A stretch of 64,000 bases of DNA from Xestospongia bergquistia (GCA_963965975.1 OZ014418.1:2678775-2742774); one strand, 5' to 3'; shown: positions 1 through 13,288, counted from the first letter of the stretch. The notes: generated from the letters alone by a model not told the origin. Made by a program: numbers and translations.

Positions 1-676
1 ATAAACATTGATATAACCTGAATTCTGTTACATTTATTGCTCTATTTTATTACATTTATAGCTCTCCTCTTTTATTTCATTTATCTCATTAAAACAGATT
101 TATTAGAGTTACAGTGGTTCTTGTCATTTATAATGTTATAAACATTGAATGGTGTTACTGTTCACTACCTTGATAAATGAAACCTCTTCACATATCAGTA
201 CTTGTCGCTATAACTAATATATTTTGAATATAATTAATTTAGTTTTAAATATTCACAACTCGTTAATTTTATCACCAGTATAGACATGACATGTATCAAA
301 TAAGCCCCTACATAATATGCAGTCATATTTGCATAGTGTTTTTGATGTTAGTGTTTCAACAAACTAGATTACATATAATGTTTGATAATCTGATTTTTAT
401 TGTAAACTGTTTGGATAGTTCATACTATTAGTCACAGGACTGGTTAATAGTTTTTGTAACAGTTATAAACAAACATCCTTCAAACATTCAAACAAATTCT
501 ATACTTTTGTATTTTTAAAATATACAAATCAGTTTATTTAAGTTTATTTATATAAAAATGTTGATGTGTACTATTGTATTAATTATTATATAGTTGAAAG
601 TAAGACTGCAATTTTTATTGGCTACATAAAAAATGTGAATATATAAATTCATACATCACTAAACAAGTAATTCTAA
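1..676. other. AT-rich stretch, no gene recognised
   Basis: Very AT-rich sequence with stop codons in all frames. I see no coding exon, tandem repeat or terminal repeat. It lies outside the duplicated block that begins near 677. Confidence 0.5.
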
Positions 677-1345
677 GATATGATAACAATCCACCAACAT
701 ATTCTGAGGAGTGTTCATCAATTGTATTTGTAATTTCACCATTGCCTGTACTAATAGATCAAAGCACTATATGGAAATGTTGTTGCTTCTGTATTTTTGG
801 GAACAAAGTCTGATATTTTCCCTAATATTGCTGAAAAAAATGTTGCTATTATCCTTAATGAATGAACTTTATTTATTGTAATGATAATAAGTGATAATAT
901 ATCATTTATGTGATAATGTTAATTTATGGTTACTTAGTGGAAGGTGGAGAAGTATGGTCAACTAAAAGAAACACAAATGACTATAACAGAGTTATAGATT
1001 CTAAGAAACATAATACTTTTAAATGTGTGTGTTCATTTGTATATTCTATTTATCCATTGTATTTGTAATAAGAGTTTGAGTGTTATACCTTCATTTTCTA
1101 CAATTTAAAAAAACAACTAAGAAATGTTAGTTGTATTCCTCTTGTGTTCAATCATAACTCCCTATTGACCTACAATAATATCAGATATGTGATTTGTAAG
1201 TAGTCTGGGACTGAGGTAATACTGAAAGGAAGTCAATTAAATGAAATCTTCCAAATAGAGAAATAAATGGGTCTATAATGATGATTCTTTAGCTAGCTTA
1301 ATTTGACAAAATCCTGAGTTTTCATTAACTTGGATATTGGTTTGG
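677..1345. repeat. Long dispersed repeat, copy 1
   Basis: This block is clearly similar to 55919-56610 in the same orientation, with small indels. Both hold the same succession of landmarks, for example GGAACAAAGTCTGATAT and TCCTGAGTTT. On the minus strand the right end (about 1290-1345) still reads as a piece of Ty3/gypsy reverse transcriptase, LGDTKPISKLMK, matching the LGNAKLISKLMK seen in copy 2. Both copies lie near Frizzled-like genes or pseudogenes, so the block may have been copied together with them. Confidence 0.7.
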
Positions 1346-1589
1346 TGTCTCCTAACAAAATAAAATTAATAAAAATTAGTTAAAAGCAGTCGAAAAATGT
1401 TAACATTATTTGAAGTCTTAAAATGCATATTTTTGACATAGTGCATATAAACTAATTAGATTTAAAAAATTGTTAAATCTAAATGATATAATTAAACAAA
1501 ACAATACAATATCTAATATCTATTTTATGGATATTAAAATTATGAGTTCATAATGTTACAAATGCAAAATACATGTTTCAGGTAAAATT

Positions 1590-2105
1590 ACACTGGGCAT
1601 ACTTGAAAGATTTGTAATCTCAGAAAATTTCCTTAAGAGTTGTTGAATGATTTGATTGCTATGTCTTTTACTGACCTTTTACTTCAGCACAAAGTTGACA
1701 ATACCAAATGGAACTTGTCCTATAAGAGTATATGATATCGCACTCATGTAGGGGTTGTAGTATTGTTCAAACTCGGATCTGTGCATTTTTCAGTAACATG
1801 TCATCAAGCCTCCCACTTAAAATATTTTGGTGCTGCAGAAAAAAATTTGTCAGATTTAGCTGTAACAATGGCACTGTACTAAAGTAAATACTGCAAATAC
1901 TATAATTAACCACATTGCAATAAGAATTTTGTTCATAGCTCTCTTTTATTTTTGTTAGATTGTTTATAGATTTCTAAAAGACTAATTGCTGTAAACTTTA
2001 TTAAAAATAATTCTATCTGTTGTACAATGTAAAGAGAACAAACAGAAGGTATATGTGTTTCAATATCTACAAGTACATCAATAACAACATGATTTGTGGA
2101 AAGAA
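1590..2105 (-). pseudogene. Frizzled-like receptor pseudogene, 3' end
   Basis: The minus strand matches the last two coding exons of gene A. The sequence around 1660-1850 corresponds to the loop and seventh membrane helix, and 2040-2090 to the sixth-helix exon. The frame is broken by small indels, for instance near 1800-1830 where the conserved CKCEALG region should be, and no upstream exons follow. It is a decayed partial copy lying downstream of gene A, consistent with tandem duplication followed by loss. Confidence 0.65.
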
Positions 2106-2335
2106 ATCACTGTTAAAACACTTCAAAAAAGGCTTGTATGCATGCAGTTGCTATATATATGTATATATATATTATACACATTCATGATAATTGTACATAT
2201 ACAAAACTGTTTTTGAGGTGATTTAACAGTGGTTCCTTTTCATAAATCATGTATTACTAACAAATGTTTTGACAGAAGTGGTCCCTTATTGCAAATCAGG
2301 TCACACACTGCAATAACTTAGTGGTGATGTTCACT

Positions 2336-2400
2336 AATCATATAAGAGCATATGATATTGCTCTCTAATAGAAGTTGCAGAGTTGTTCAAGTAATAGATA
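2336..2400 (-). pseudogene. Short remnant of a Frizzled-like last exon
   Basis: About 65 bp resemble the part of the last exon that codes for the entry to the seventh helix (compare 3110-3175 in gene A: a CATATAAGAGCATATG core followed by an AGAAGTTGCAG-like segment). No open frame remains. It is a second, smaller relic beside the one at 1590-2105. Confidence 0.4.
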
Positions 2401-2974
2401 CGATAAAGTCAGTAATAATTAATAACACTTGATAAAATTTACTAAAAATAAACTACCATATATGTACTACAACATCTCTGTATATCAACAAACGTTATTA
2501 AAAATGTGTTACTAATATATTACATAAAGTCATATACACTTGCTATCTATTAGTGGTTCACACTTGTAATAAAAATCATTAGTTGGTTTAGATTGATGAA
2601 GACCTTAGGGCTCATTGACTTTCATCTCAATATCTTCATCAGTTCTATAAACAGACAGTGTATGAGTTAACACAACATAGCAGAAATATGATAACATACC
2701 TACTGTTTGTTCCTTTAGTTGCATTAGTTACCACTGATTTGAGACTGTAAAAGTAAAAAGTAAAAATTGTTTGTAAGGAAAACATTATATGCTTACATAC
2801 ATTGATGATGGAACAAGTTATTACTACAATCAACAGTATAAAAACATTTGAAATTAAAATTATATATACTTATTATATATAAAATTGAAATAGCATAATT
2901 AGTTTACATCATTACACGTATACAACAATTAAACATTTTAATAGAAATTACAGTGAAATGTTTATCAAAGCCAC

Positions 2975-5900
2975 TCACACTATATTGTCTGATAATGAAC
3001 TTGAAACATTTGTTATCTCAGAAGATTTTGTTGAGAGCCAACGAAATGATTTCACTATTACCTCTTTTACTGACCTCCATTTCAACACAAAGTTAAGAAC
3101 ACCAAGTGGAATTAGTCCTATAAGAGCATATGTTATTGTACTCATGTAGGGGCTGTAGATATTTTCAAATTCTGATCTATTACATTTTCCAGGAACATGT
3201 CCTAGAGCCTCACACTTGAAATAATCTGTCACTGCAGCAATAAATTTGTCAGATTTAGCTGTAACAATGGCACTGTGTACTAAAGAAAATACAGCAAAGA
3301 CTATAAACAAAAATATTGCAATAAGGACTTTCTTCTCAGCTGTACTTAGTGTTCTATTATTTTTGGTAGATTTTGATTGAAAGATAGATTTCTAAAACAA
3401 TTGTAATTTTAATAAAAAAATTTAAAAGTATGTTTACCTTGTGAATAATCCCAAAGACAATAAATAGAAGATATGTTCCAATACCTACAAGTACATCAAT
3501 AATGACAGTGATGGAATAGAAGTACATAGGTCCATTGCTTATACAAATATTTGGTGGAAGACGATGAATATTATATTTATAATCATCCACAGAAAGAGAT
3601 ACTATAACAGCTGGTAATGGTATAACAAATCCTGTGAAATTAATGAAAATTTGTTATTTTTAATTTTGACATACCAAGGAATATCATCACAGCTGAAATG
3701 TATTTGTTCCGTCCTATTTTTTCAATTCTATTGGCATGAAAGGGAAAGACAACTCTATAAAAAAATATAGTGACATGAAAGAACCACAATAGCATCATGT
3801 TGATAATAGCATAATGAAAAACAGCTCCTATATAAAAACCACATAATGTGTCTGATGTAAAATAGTATCATTAAACCTGATAATGTACAAAATGGTGTTG
3901 GATTATTGAGAGTATCAATAAGACTTGTTGAACTGCAGAATAAAGTATTTCTGTCAATAGAAATGATGATGGTCAAGAGTGCTATATAAAGAATTAAAAC
4001 TTGCTCAATAGTCATTTCATTAGATTACAACATACCTATTACTGAACAGTCAATCACTACAAATATTAACAAGATAGATGGATATGAAAACCTAACAAAA
4101 TATTTTACAATCACATTCAGGTATATACACTGTAAAGTGAATATGTTATACTTTCACAAAAACGTTTATGGTATACACGTCTGTACATTATGGAATGTAG
4201 AGTTCATGTGAATTACTTACTGCATTAATGGTATACTATTCCAACAAATTATACAGTGAGTAATTCATAAGAATTATAGACTGTATAGTAATCCACTTAC
4301 GTAAGGTAGGTTGCTGATTGTTAAAATTCTATTACAGAAATGTATGTGATAAACTCACATTGTTTTGTAATTTTTGATTGATATCGTCACAATCAGTATA
4401 CAAAGTAACAAAGCAACACATGATGCTATTAATTCTGAGTATATCAAAAGTTGACTTCCATCATGAGTGCCTTGTTCAAATCTGTCACATCGAGGGTGAC
4501 ATGTATTGTTGATGTTAATAAAATCTTCTCTGCATGTAATATTTTGAAGAGTAGAATTGAAGGATTCTTTTATAAAAGAGTCATTCCCCGTATCTATAAT
4601 AAATTAAGAGACATTAATATAAACCCTATGAGCGCATGAGCGAGACACGTGATCGACACCCCCACGCGATTGCTGATTCAAAGGTGTCGTGTTGCAACAC
4701 CTTTGTTTTCTCGAGCTTTATAGCGTTTTTAGTTATTATCGCTATCAAATAATGTTTCTGAAAGATTCTACTAACTCAATTCTCAAGCCATGGTGATTTG
4801 AACAGAAAATAGTGAACATTTGATGATACTTGGCAAACTAGCGATGGACCACTGCGAGCACTTTTAATGCATAAGTAGGTTGAAATAGTCACTAGTCGAG
4901 GTGGAAGAGCTTTGGAATTGGGTTTCGGTTCATCTGTATCAGCCCAGTGATTTGTCACTCCTAAGTATAATATATACACATGCAACGTAAATTGACTAAT
5001 TCAAATTTGTATATAGCTTCTAGTTATATATATAACCATTGTGTCAGTCGGCAAAGACATAAGGTTTCATGCACCAGCAAGTTGGCTTTTTAGTAATATA
5101 CTGATAAAGGATAACTTCCCTTGATAGCTAACCATTTGTTTATCTTTTATAACTTCTTTCCTATAATAAAGTTAGAACTAACAATTTCTCAATAGAGGTT
5201 CTAATAGTGGTTGTAAGTTTATATAAAGATCAGATCAAAGTGAATCATTAGGAATGTACTTTGAACTGTCATTGAGATGTAAAACTTAGAATAACAGCGA
5301 AACAATCTCGATATATTATTTTAGAAAAGGTACAAGTTTGGAAATGCTATGAAGTAGACCAGTAATCCTTCAGCTTGGGATATTGTATGAAACCCATGCA
5401 CAAAATAATGCTAAAACACTTAATTAATTTACCTAAAGAAAAAAACAAACTTTTTCTCCATACATGGAAATCGCTGTAACTGATCATTTTTTCTAAAACT
5501 GGTTAACATAGATATTTGTTTCATCTCAATTATATTATCAGTTATCAGAAAGTTTAAAAAATCAATTGGTATTTGTTTGTCATGTCAACTGTCACTCTAA
5601 GACAATCAGAATAATTGGGCAGAATTACTTCATCTTAATTGCTTTCAATAGTTGAGTCCTTGTCATCCAAATCAACAGCCTCGTGCTTATCATCACCTTC
5701 ATTCTATTTCTATTCATCTTAATAATTTTTACTTTTTTTATTATTTCCACATTCATTATCTAAAATCTGATCTTTATCAAGTCATATTCAATATATCTTG
5801 TAATTTTATCGACCTCACAATCATCAATGTAGCCATCAAACTCATCTTCACCACAATGTTCATCAAAACAGTCATTATCAAAAACTTCCTTTCTACACTG

Positions 5901-7677
5901 TAAAAATTGAATAGTTGGTTTAACCAATACATGGTTATATGGGCTGCATATGCAAAAAGTAAACTTAAAACTATTTTGATTACTAATGTGTTACGAAATT
6001 AGTGGGTGTGGAGCTAGTAGTATATTAGTAATGAAAACAGTATTATGCTAACTTTTCAACAAAAATAAGTTTGAAATTGCAACCTGTATAACCGAATAAT
6101 GGTTAAATCAACCAATCAATTTTTACATTGTAGATAAGATTTCCCCATTGTACTGAAGAAACTTGATAAAGAAAGATCAGAGCACAGTATAAAGGAAGAT
6201 CAAAGAACAGTAATTACAACTTCAAAAGCCATAGACACACATCTTTCTTTAATAATAAATAATTTAAGCTGGCTATAAAAATATACCTTCCGCATTTTTA
6301 CGATGTATTGCGAGTGTATAAATATAAGACCTTTGTGCTCAAAGGGTAATTTCACTTATAAATGTGGTACAGTGAAACCTGTCTATAGCAACCACCTATG
6401 TGACCAATGACAGTGGTCTTAATGGAGAAGTGGTCTGTAGATGTAATATTTCTTTTTTACAAACTGCACACATGCTAGTTTTCATTCTTAAAGATGTTTT
6501 ATATTATTGTATACTATTATAGAGCTACTCAGAGTGGTTCTTAGAGAAAGGTGATTGCTAGATGGAAGTTCTCACTAAGGCAGGTTTCACTGTATTATAT
6601 TAAAATGCACAATGTAAAGTTGTCATAGTTATGATATATAACAATGTGGTTACATAGGAAAGCTAGAACCAGGTTTAATTAAACTTTCACATATTATTTT
6701 TAAACATTTAAAATGGAATGCTAGCTAAAAATTGAAATTTGTAAGTTGCTATTTCGAGTAAAATTACAGTTGTCTATTAATTATTATATTAATTTAAGAT
6801 ATATATGTACTCACAAGTTGAGAGTGTTTGACAATTTGGTAATCTATCACCATACCCATTATTAATAGCCAGATTCCATTGTAAAGCACATATACCAGTA
6901 CTAATGTCAATACAATCTTCTCTTGATGCTGTATATATGTCTCCTTTAGAACAGTCATAAAGTGGAAAGTAATATTGACAGAGAAATGGAATAGCAACTT
7001 GTTGACATTCTTTGTAGTACACTATTGAACAATCATAATAGAAACCATACAAAATTGTAACACTTCAGTATAACCTAATAATGAATTCAACTTGATTAAA
7101 TCCTTTTCATGTTGTGCCTGAGTTTTCTCTGATTTATTACTGTATATGACAACCTCTCCATCCTCTACTGTACACAAATGCCATGCAGTGAGAAGATCCC
7201 TACATATTGTACCAATATATGGATTGTCATCACAGTCTATAGGTGTTATATTTATCTTAACTCTACTCCAAGTTATTGATAGAATATTACAGCTTTTTTG
7301 GAATTGATTGGTATTGTTGCTATTGTTATTGTTTGATTGTGATGTATTGTTATAGGATGAACCCTAAAGGTCAAAAAAACATTCCTACTAATACATGATA
7401 TAATCATAATAAATAACAAAATGTATAGTGTAATCCTAAAAGAGTATATGACAAAATAGTAGATAGCTAATATATTATGAATTCACAAATATATAACGTG
7501 TGTGTGTGTGTATTTTATTAATGTAGCAATACAATCAAAGATACTACTTACAGAAACGTAATAAAACACAATTGGCAAAGAGAAGACAGCCACTATAATA
7601 CATAGAACAATAACCAGAACAATGATCTCTACAAAATTCACAGATAAGGTTCTTCGAGTTTTACAGCCACAGCCCAT
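2975..7677 (-). CDS. Frizzled-like class F receptor, gene A
   Basis: Nine exons join in phase to 593 codons plus stop: 7677-7552, 7363-7075, 7021-6815, 4593-4359, 4091-4036, 3981-3877, 3827-3675, 3631-3438, 3391-2975. Order: a short Cys-rich start (MGCGCK), one hydrophobic segment at residues ~17-41, an Asn-rich glycosylatable linker, then a Cys-rich domain. The core of that domain is the exon at 6815-7021, with CQQVAIPFLCQYYFPLYDC, SREDCIDISTGIC and a final LPNC. Seven membrane helices follow. Frizzled Cys-rich domains bind Wnt lipids in known relatives; that role here is inferred. The tail after the last helix (LKWRSVKEV) has no KTxxxW motif. The large intron 4594-6814 carries two MITEs. 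A 30-nt exon present in genes C and D (DHT..FS) has only a degenerate counterpart near 7415-7445. Gene B starts head to head 2 kb away. Confidence 0.85.
4186..4293. repeat. Fold-back repeat, family 1, copy in gene A intron
   Basis: Within the intron between the first- and second-helix exons, the sequence beginning TTATGGAATGTAGAGTTCAT pairs imperfectly with the one ending GACTGTATAGTAAT, around a central CCAACAAATT. The same arms and loop occur at 13531-13620, 16949-17062 and 54131 onward. This indicates a small non-coding mobile repeat. Confidence 0.5.
5893..6133. mobile_element. MITE-like element with 55-bp inverted ends
   Basis: The left end (5893-5947, starting CTACACTGTAAAAATTGA) and the right end (6079-6133, ending TCAATTTTTACATTGTAG) are imperfect inverted repeats of about 55 bp flanking some 130 bp of AT-rich DNA with no coding capacity. 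It sits in the long intron of gene A. I could not define a convincing target-site duplication. Confidence 0.7.
6370..6592. mobile_element. pogo/Tc1-type MITE flanked by TA
   Basis: A 223-bp element begins CAGTGAAACCTGTCTATAGC and ends CTTAGTGAGAAC reversed, with CAGGTTTCACTG as its last 12 bases. The termini are perfect 12-bp inverted repeats. TA dinucleotides lie immediately outside both ends, as expected for Tc1/mariner/pogo insertions. The terminal motif is of the type common in Tigger/pogo MITEs. It has no coding capacity and lies in an intron of gene A. Confidence 0.75.
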
Positions 7678-9679
7678 ATTTCTATGCAGACGTCTTATTC
7701 ACAAGTGAGTTGTTTTAGTAAAATCAAGATTTTAACTAATAATTGGTTAGCAACGGTTGCTATCCACTAACTATCTAGCCCCTCCTTCATTTTATAAGCT
7801 ATGCTTCAAGCAAGTGAAGTCAACTATAAACTTTTCCACTTCTTGACTCCAACTTCTGTGATAAAATGCAACATGATGTAGCTGTAGGTACAAGCAAAAT
7901 CATAAGAAATAATTCAGTTTAGTTCCACAACTGCCTACATCTAATGACCTGCTGTTACCATTGATGAATTTCACTGTTTATTGAAATCATAAGGTATTTA
8001 TGGTGATAATGTTAATTATAGTTAATTTACTTGACTAAAGGGGAAAGAACACAGTAATATTCAGGAAGTAATATAATCAGCTAAGAGAAACTAGAGCACT
8101 TAGTCTCATCTAGATAGTCACTCTTCCCTGTAGGAAGGGTCTGGTCAACTATAAGTATAGCCTCGTACTTAGGTGTTCGTGAAAGAACTACCGGAAATCT
8201 GGTAGTTGATAAGTAGTGTTATGAGGAAGAAGGGTGGCGATTTGACAATTCTGTTATCTCTGAGCCATATAGAAGTTTTAGCTGCTCTTTTGTCTTCAAC
8301 AGCTACTTACATCATTTTGCTGTCTTTAAATGTATTTGTTTTTGTCAATACTTATAAATTTTGTTTTTTTGAGTTTTTTGTCTGTATGGGTCAACCATGC
8401 ATTAATCTTAGTTGAGTGTAAGTGCAACACAATGTATTGGACAATCACTAATTTTATACCTATGTTACTTCTGTGTATACACTAAATGATATGATGGACA
8501 CAGACACATTGTGAGAAACAATATTTATTCTTTCTTTACCTGTAAGCTTATCATCTGAACTGTCTAGTTCTCCTATATCACCCTCATCTTTATTTGAATG
8601 ATTGCTTCTAATATATGTAATTATAATTTGCAAATTAAGACTAATATTATATCAATCAGTTATCTTAGTTGCCACTCCTCTGGTTATATCTGTGTTTCCT
8701 GAGTGTGGATCCTGGTCCACAATGATGTCCTGACTCACACATTTACATCTGGCTGTCCTACATCCAGTCTTGCATCTTTATCCATGTGTCAAGAAGGCTG
8801 ATTGTATCACAACAGGATAGTTACCAGTATTCACGTACCCAAATAGATCTAAACCAGTGACATTTGAAAGCTTTGATTAATTATGGTAGTCTGTCATATA
8901 AGTATCCATAAGACATATTATTTGTCACTTCATTTACACTCTATAGTTCAAGTACCCTTCATACTTATTTATACTTCAGTCATCCATTCATTCATACAGT
9001 CCTTTTTTAATTTTATTGTATTCTAAGAGATTGTATTGATTATTTCTAGTTATGTTAAAGAGTTGTAACATTTAAGTGCTGGACAATTATAATACTACTG
9101 CAACAGGAAGATACATATATATCTGGTACATTATGTACTTAATTACAGCTGTAACATTATGAAGAAAGTCAGGCTAACAAATTTAATTGCTAAGATTACA
9201 ATGATGGGCTGTACCACATGAGATGAAATAACTCCCTTATATTTATCGTCACAATAATAATGATTTTAATTGTTATAGTTGCATCCATTTATAAATACAC
9301 AAAGTTAAAAAAATTAGTTAATATCTCTGATGTTTTACTAATATTAAATTATGATTATACTTAGATTAAATTAAATACACAACTATCACTTTAGTTAACT
9401 TGTCATCACTGCCTGCTTTCTACAGTGACTACATTAAATGTGATGCATTCAAGATAGATCCTCTTCTTTGACGTCCGAGAAACAAAGATGAGGGTTTAAC
9501 TTAATTGACTTATTGTCCTCAAGCACCAAATCAATATAGGTGGGTCAATAATATTTATTGACGTTTAGGCGTGGGTGTCAAATTTTGATTATAGAGACGA
9601 AGGAGTCCCTCTGCAACAAAAAGCACAGTTTTAAACGGAAGAACTAAATCTTTGTACTAATTTTAGAATAATTGTGATT
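7678..9679. other. Intergenic region between head-to-head genes A and B
   Basis: The region between the start codons of two divergent receptor genes should contain both promoters. No coding exon is convincing; the open frame at 8206-8415 has no recognisable product. A short stem (ACTACCGGAAATCTGGTAGT) lies near 8190. The part just before gene B (about 9450-9660) is less AT-rich than its surroundings and may be the proximal promoter. Confidence 0.45.
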
Positions 9680-12600
9680 ATGGAAGTTGAGGCGAATGGC
9701 CAACTCTGCTCACGGGAAAGATCATCATTATGCTGTAGATCACAAAGGGCTATCAATGTAATAGAGATTACAGTTCTGATTACTGTTCTGTGCATTGTAG
9801 TGTCTCTCTTTTCTCTACCTATTGTATTCCACTTTGCTTTGGTAAGTTAACATCATAATCCATAAAGAATCATTTAATATATGAAAAGTACAATGATTAC
9901 AAATTAAAGCAAATTATATGCACTACTAACTGTACTTATTGACAATTATTGTTTTGTTGTAACACTTGGTCTATTACCAAGTGGTGATGTGGTCTATTAC
10001 ATTCTGTATATTGCTACTAGTATTTTGTACTACATCTATTTAACATGGCCTTACATGCCATAAGTGCATGGTGAATAAATTCAAAGTTCTGTTTCCTTAT
10101 TGCTTGTTTCTAAAGTGTATATAATTGTCGCTCTTATATGCATATATGCATGTATATAGATACTATAAATAATTATATAAATTAATTGGATCACCATTAA
10201 ATGTTGACAAAATTGTTGTTTTAAAATAAGAATCCATTAACAATATCCATAATTAAAAAAGAGGTGTGTATAAGTAATGACATATGCCTGTGAAGATAAT
10301 GATGTGAAATATGTTAAAGTAATGATTCTGTAGCTAGTCATTGAGTTTATGTAAGGTTTACATTGTTTAATGATTTATGTATATGTGTATTGGGTATATA
10401 TAGCAACTACAGGTATAGGAATCATTGTATATACATCATTGTTAAACTAAATTGGTTATTTTAATTGATTCAAATTCAGTTGAGTTTCATGCATCCCTGA
10501 TAAAAATACATTTAAAAAAACATTTCTTTAAAAATATTTACAATGTACATTGTTTTGATTACTAATTCAAAGGAACTGCATAGTTTGTGTACTTAAACAA
10601 ATTATATCTCAATTAGGACATGTATAAGAATGTATTGTTATAATTTCATAGTAATTTGCCTTAAACACATAATGGTACAATAAAGCTACCACTGTACATA
10701 ATGACAATGCAAGTCCAGTATGTACCCATAAGAAATGATTATTATTGAACATATCTTTATTGATCTGACAATTAGAAAATACATATCAGTATTTTTTAGC
10801 AAAAGACACCAAAGACATGTTTACTCTTTATAGCATGTCATCCTGCTATCCTCTTTATAGCATGTTAACATGTTAATGATCATTGGTTAGTTAGATCAAC
10901 TATGCCATTTCACAGTGTTATTCATGAAAAATAGTACAGAATGTTATTTGTAATTGGATATACTGGTCAGTTGATTACAAATGAAAACATTTTATTCATG
11001 TTGGAATTATATTTACTTTTATCACCTCATAGACTACAAATAACAATGTTGTGTTGAGAAGTAACAGTTCTAACAATACAAACAGCACATTAAACTGTAC
11101 TTATCTTCCTGTTGCTTGGAGTAAACTCAACACAACATCACCAGGCTGTTATAACTATGACATATATACTGGTACAATATGTAGGGACTTTCTCACGAAA
11201 TGGGATTTCTGTACTGATGGAGATGGACATCTTTATGTCAATCAATCTGAACAAAGTCAGCTTCAAAAAGATAAGATCTTGATCATGGTCAATAAATTTT
11301 TAGGTTTGTAATATTATCAGTACTGAAAATACATGCAGCAGTTCACAACTAGAATGTATACATTTGGGAAAACCATTATCATTAATCTATAAGAAGTGAA
11401 AGAAATAGCTAATCTTTTATTTTGAGGTTATGTTTGTAGATATAGATAAACCATAAATTGTAACAAGTTAGCTAATATGAACACATCATCATCATGACCC
11501 TTATATTAGATATAATTATCAATAAGAGAAACACCATAGTTCACTTTTTAATATTTATTTCTACATTACTAAATAGCTGTGTTTTTATTGACATACTTTC
11601 ACTTTTAGAGCAAAAACAAGACTGCCAAGAAGTAGCACTTCCATTTCTCTGTCAATTTTATTTTCCACTCCATGACTGTCCTAGTGGAGACATATATACA
11701 GCATCAAGAGAAGACTGTATTGACATTAGTACTGGTATATGTGCTTTATTATGGAATCTGGCTATTAATTATGGCTTCGCAAAGAGCTTACCAAACTGTC
11801 ACGAGTTACCATCTGGTATATATATGAGAATAATACAATATAACCTACTTCATATTACTCTATATAGCTCAAAATATGTCTAAAACTTGTCGTGAGGACT
11901 TTATTGAAATTAATAGGACATGTCAACCTAGATGTGACAAATTTGAACAAAGTAGTCATGTAGGAACTCAACTTCTCATCATATCAGAAATATTTGCATC
12001 TGTTTTTGGCTTGTTGGTTTGTATTCTAATAATGGGACTATCAATTAAAGATTATAAAACAATGTTAGTGATATTACATTTAATTACTGTAACAGTAATG
12101 AATATTTATTATATAAAGGTTGACATATCCATCAATTTTTGTGGTATATGTCACAATTGACATTATTATCATTGGTAAGTTATACAGAAGATTTATGTAT
12201 TTTAAAATTTTAAATTTATTACCTTTATATAGCTATTTTGTTACTAATTGTGATAATTAGAAGGAATTCTTTACTTTGCAGTTCAGTAAGTCTTCTTGAC
12301 AGTCTAAATACTCCAACAACATTTTGTACACTATCTGGTAATTTATCTTTACAATTACATACTAGTGACTATTGTTATATTTATAGGTACTTTATTTCAT
12401 TACTGTACATTAAACATGATGTTTTGGTGGGTTTTTAATGTGGGAATCCTGTTCTTTAAAGTGACATTTCCTTTCAAAGCAAATTGCATAGAAAAACGTG
12501 GAATGATGAAATATGTGTTTGCTATAATGACAATTCTAGGTAAATATATCATAAGGTACAGATAATTATATTTTATTTAATCAATAGCTCTGATCATGCC

Positions 12601-13288
12601 ATTACCTCCTGTTATTGTGTCACTTATTGTTGAAACATACAAGTATAATTTGCGCAGATTTCCACCAACTCTTTGTAATAGTAGTTCTGATATGTGGTTT
12701 TATACTTCTGTTATTATTGATGTTATATTAGCTATTGGAGTGTGTTTATTGATAGTAGTTTTCTGGACAATTCACAGGGTAATTTTACAAACTAACCTTA
12801 TTACCATTAGCAATGTTTTAATCTAGTACTCCCTCTACACAAGTAAGAAGGATGATCGGAAGACTCGTTTAAGTACAGGAGAAAAGAAAATCATTTTAGT
12901 ATTTTGTACAATAATTGTTTTTGGTGTCTTTACTTTAGTCAATGTCAGCTACAACACAGCAAATACAGACAAGCTAGTTATTGCATTAGCAGATTATTTT
13001 AACTGTGAAGCTTTAGGTTATGTTAGTGGAAAATGTAACAGAGCTGAGTTTGAACAGTACTATAATCCTTATGTCACTGCTATTGCATATATTCTTTTGG
13101 GATTAGTACCTCTAACTATACTGAACTTTGTGTTAAAATGGAAAGAAGTTCAACAATATTCTAAAAAAATACTGCAAAAACTAAGAATGAGAAGAACGAG
13201 AAAACCTGTTAAAGAAGTGAATTCATCTGCTATGACTTCTTCATTTGCTGATGGTGGACTTACAATAAGTAGCATTGCCAAGAAATAA
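9680..13288 (+). CDS. Frizzled-like class F receptor, gene B
   Basis: Nine exons join in phase to 600 codons plus stop: 9680-9841, 11033-11303, 11609-11815, 11868-12063, 12119-12174, 12233-12337, 12387-12539, 12588-12778, 12827-13288. The first exon has a 30-residue polar start, then a hydrophobic stretch (IEITVLITVLCIVVSLFSLP). Next come an Asn-rich linker and a Cys-rich domain with CQEVALPFLCQFYFPLHDC, SREDCIDISTGIC and LPNC. Seven helices follow, starting at QLLIISEIFASVFGLL. The tail after the seventh helix (LKWKEVQQYSKK) is basic and lacks KTxxxW. Genes A, C and D carry 235 and 194 nt where this gene has 196 and 191 nt in the first- and sixth-helix exons. The 207, 56, 105 and 153 nt exons are the same length in all. 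It is the living counterpart of the dead copy at 57.2-58.0 kb. Confidence 0.86.

Noticed and set aside
5590-5900. Acidic minus-strand reading (FDEHCGEDEFDGY...) followed by a LPNY-like segment in the gene A intron, possibly a hAT transposase fragment
   Set aside because: The frame breaks, the composition is low-complexity and the similarity rests on a few residues only.
8206-8415. Open frame on plus between genes A and B
   Set aside because: Hydrophobic and Phe-rich with no family resemblance and no splice-supported continuation; probably chance in T-rich DNA.
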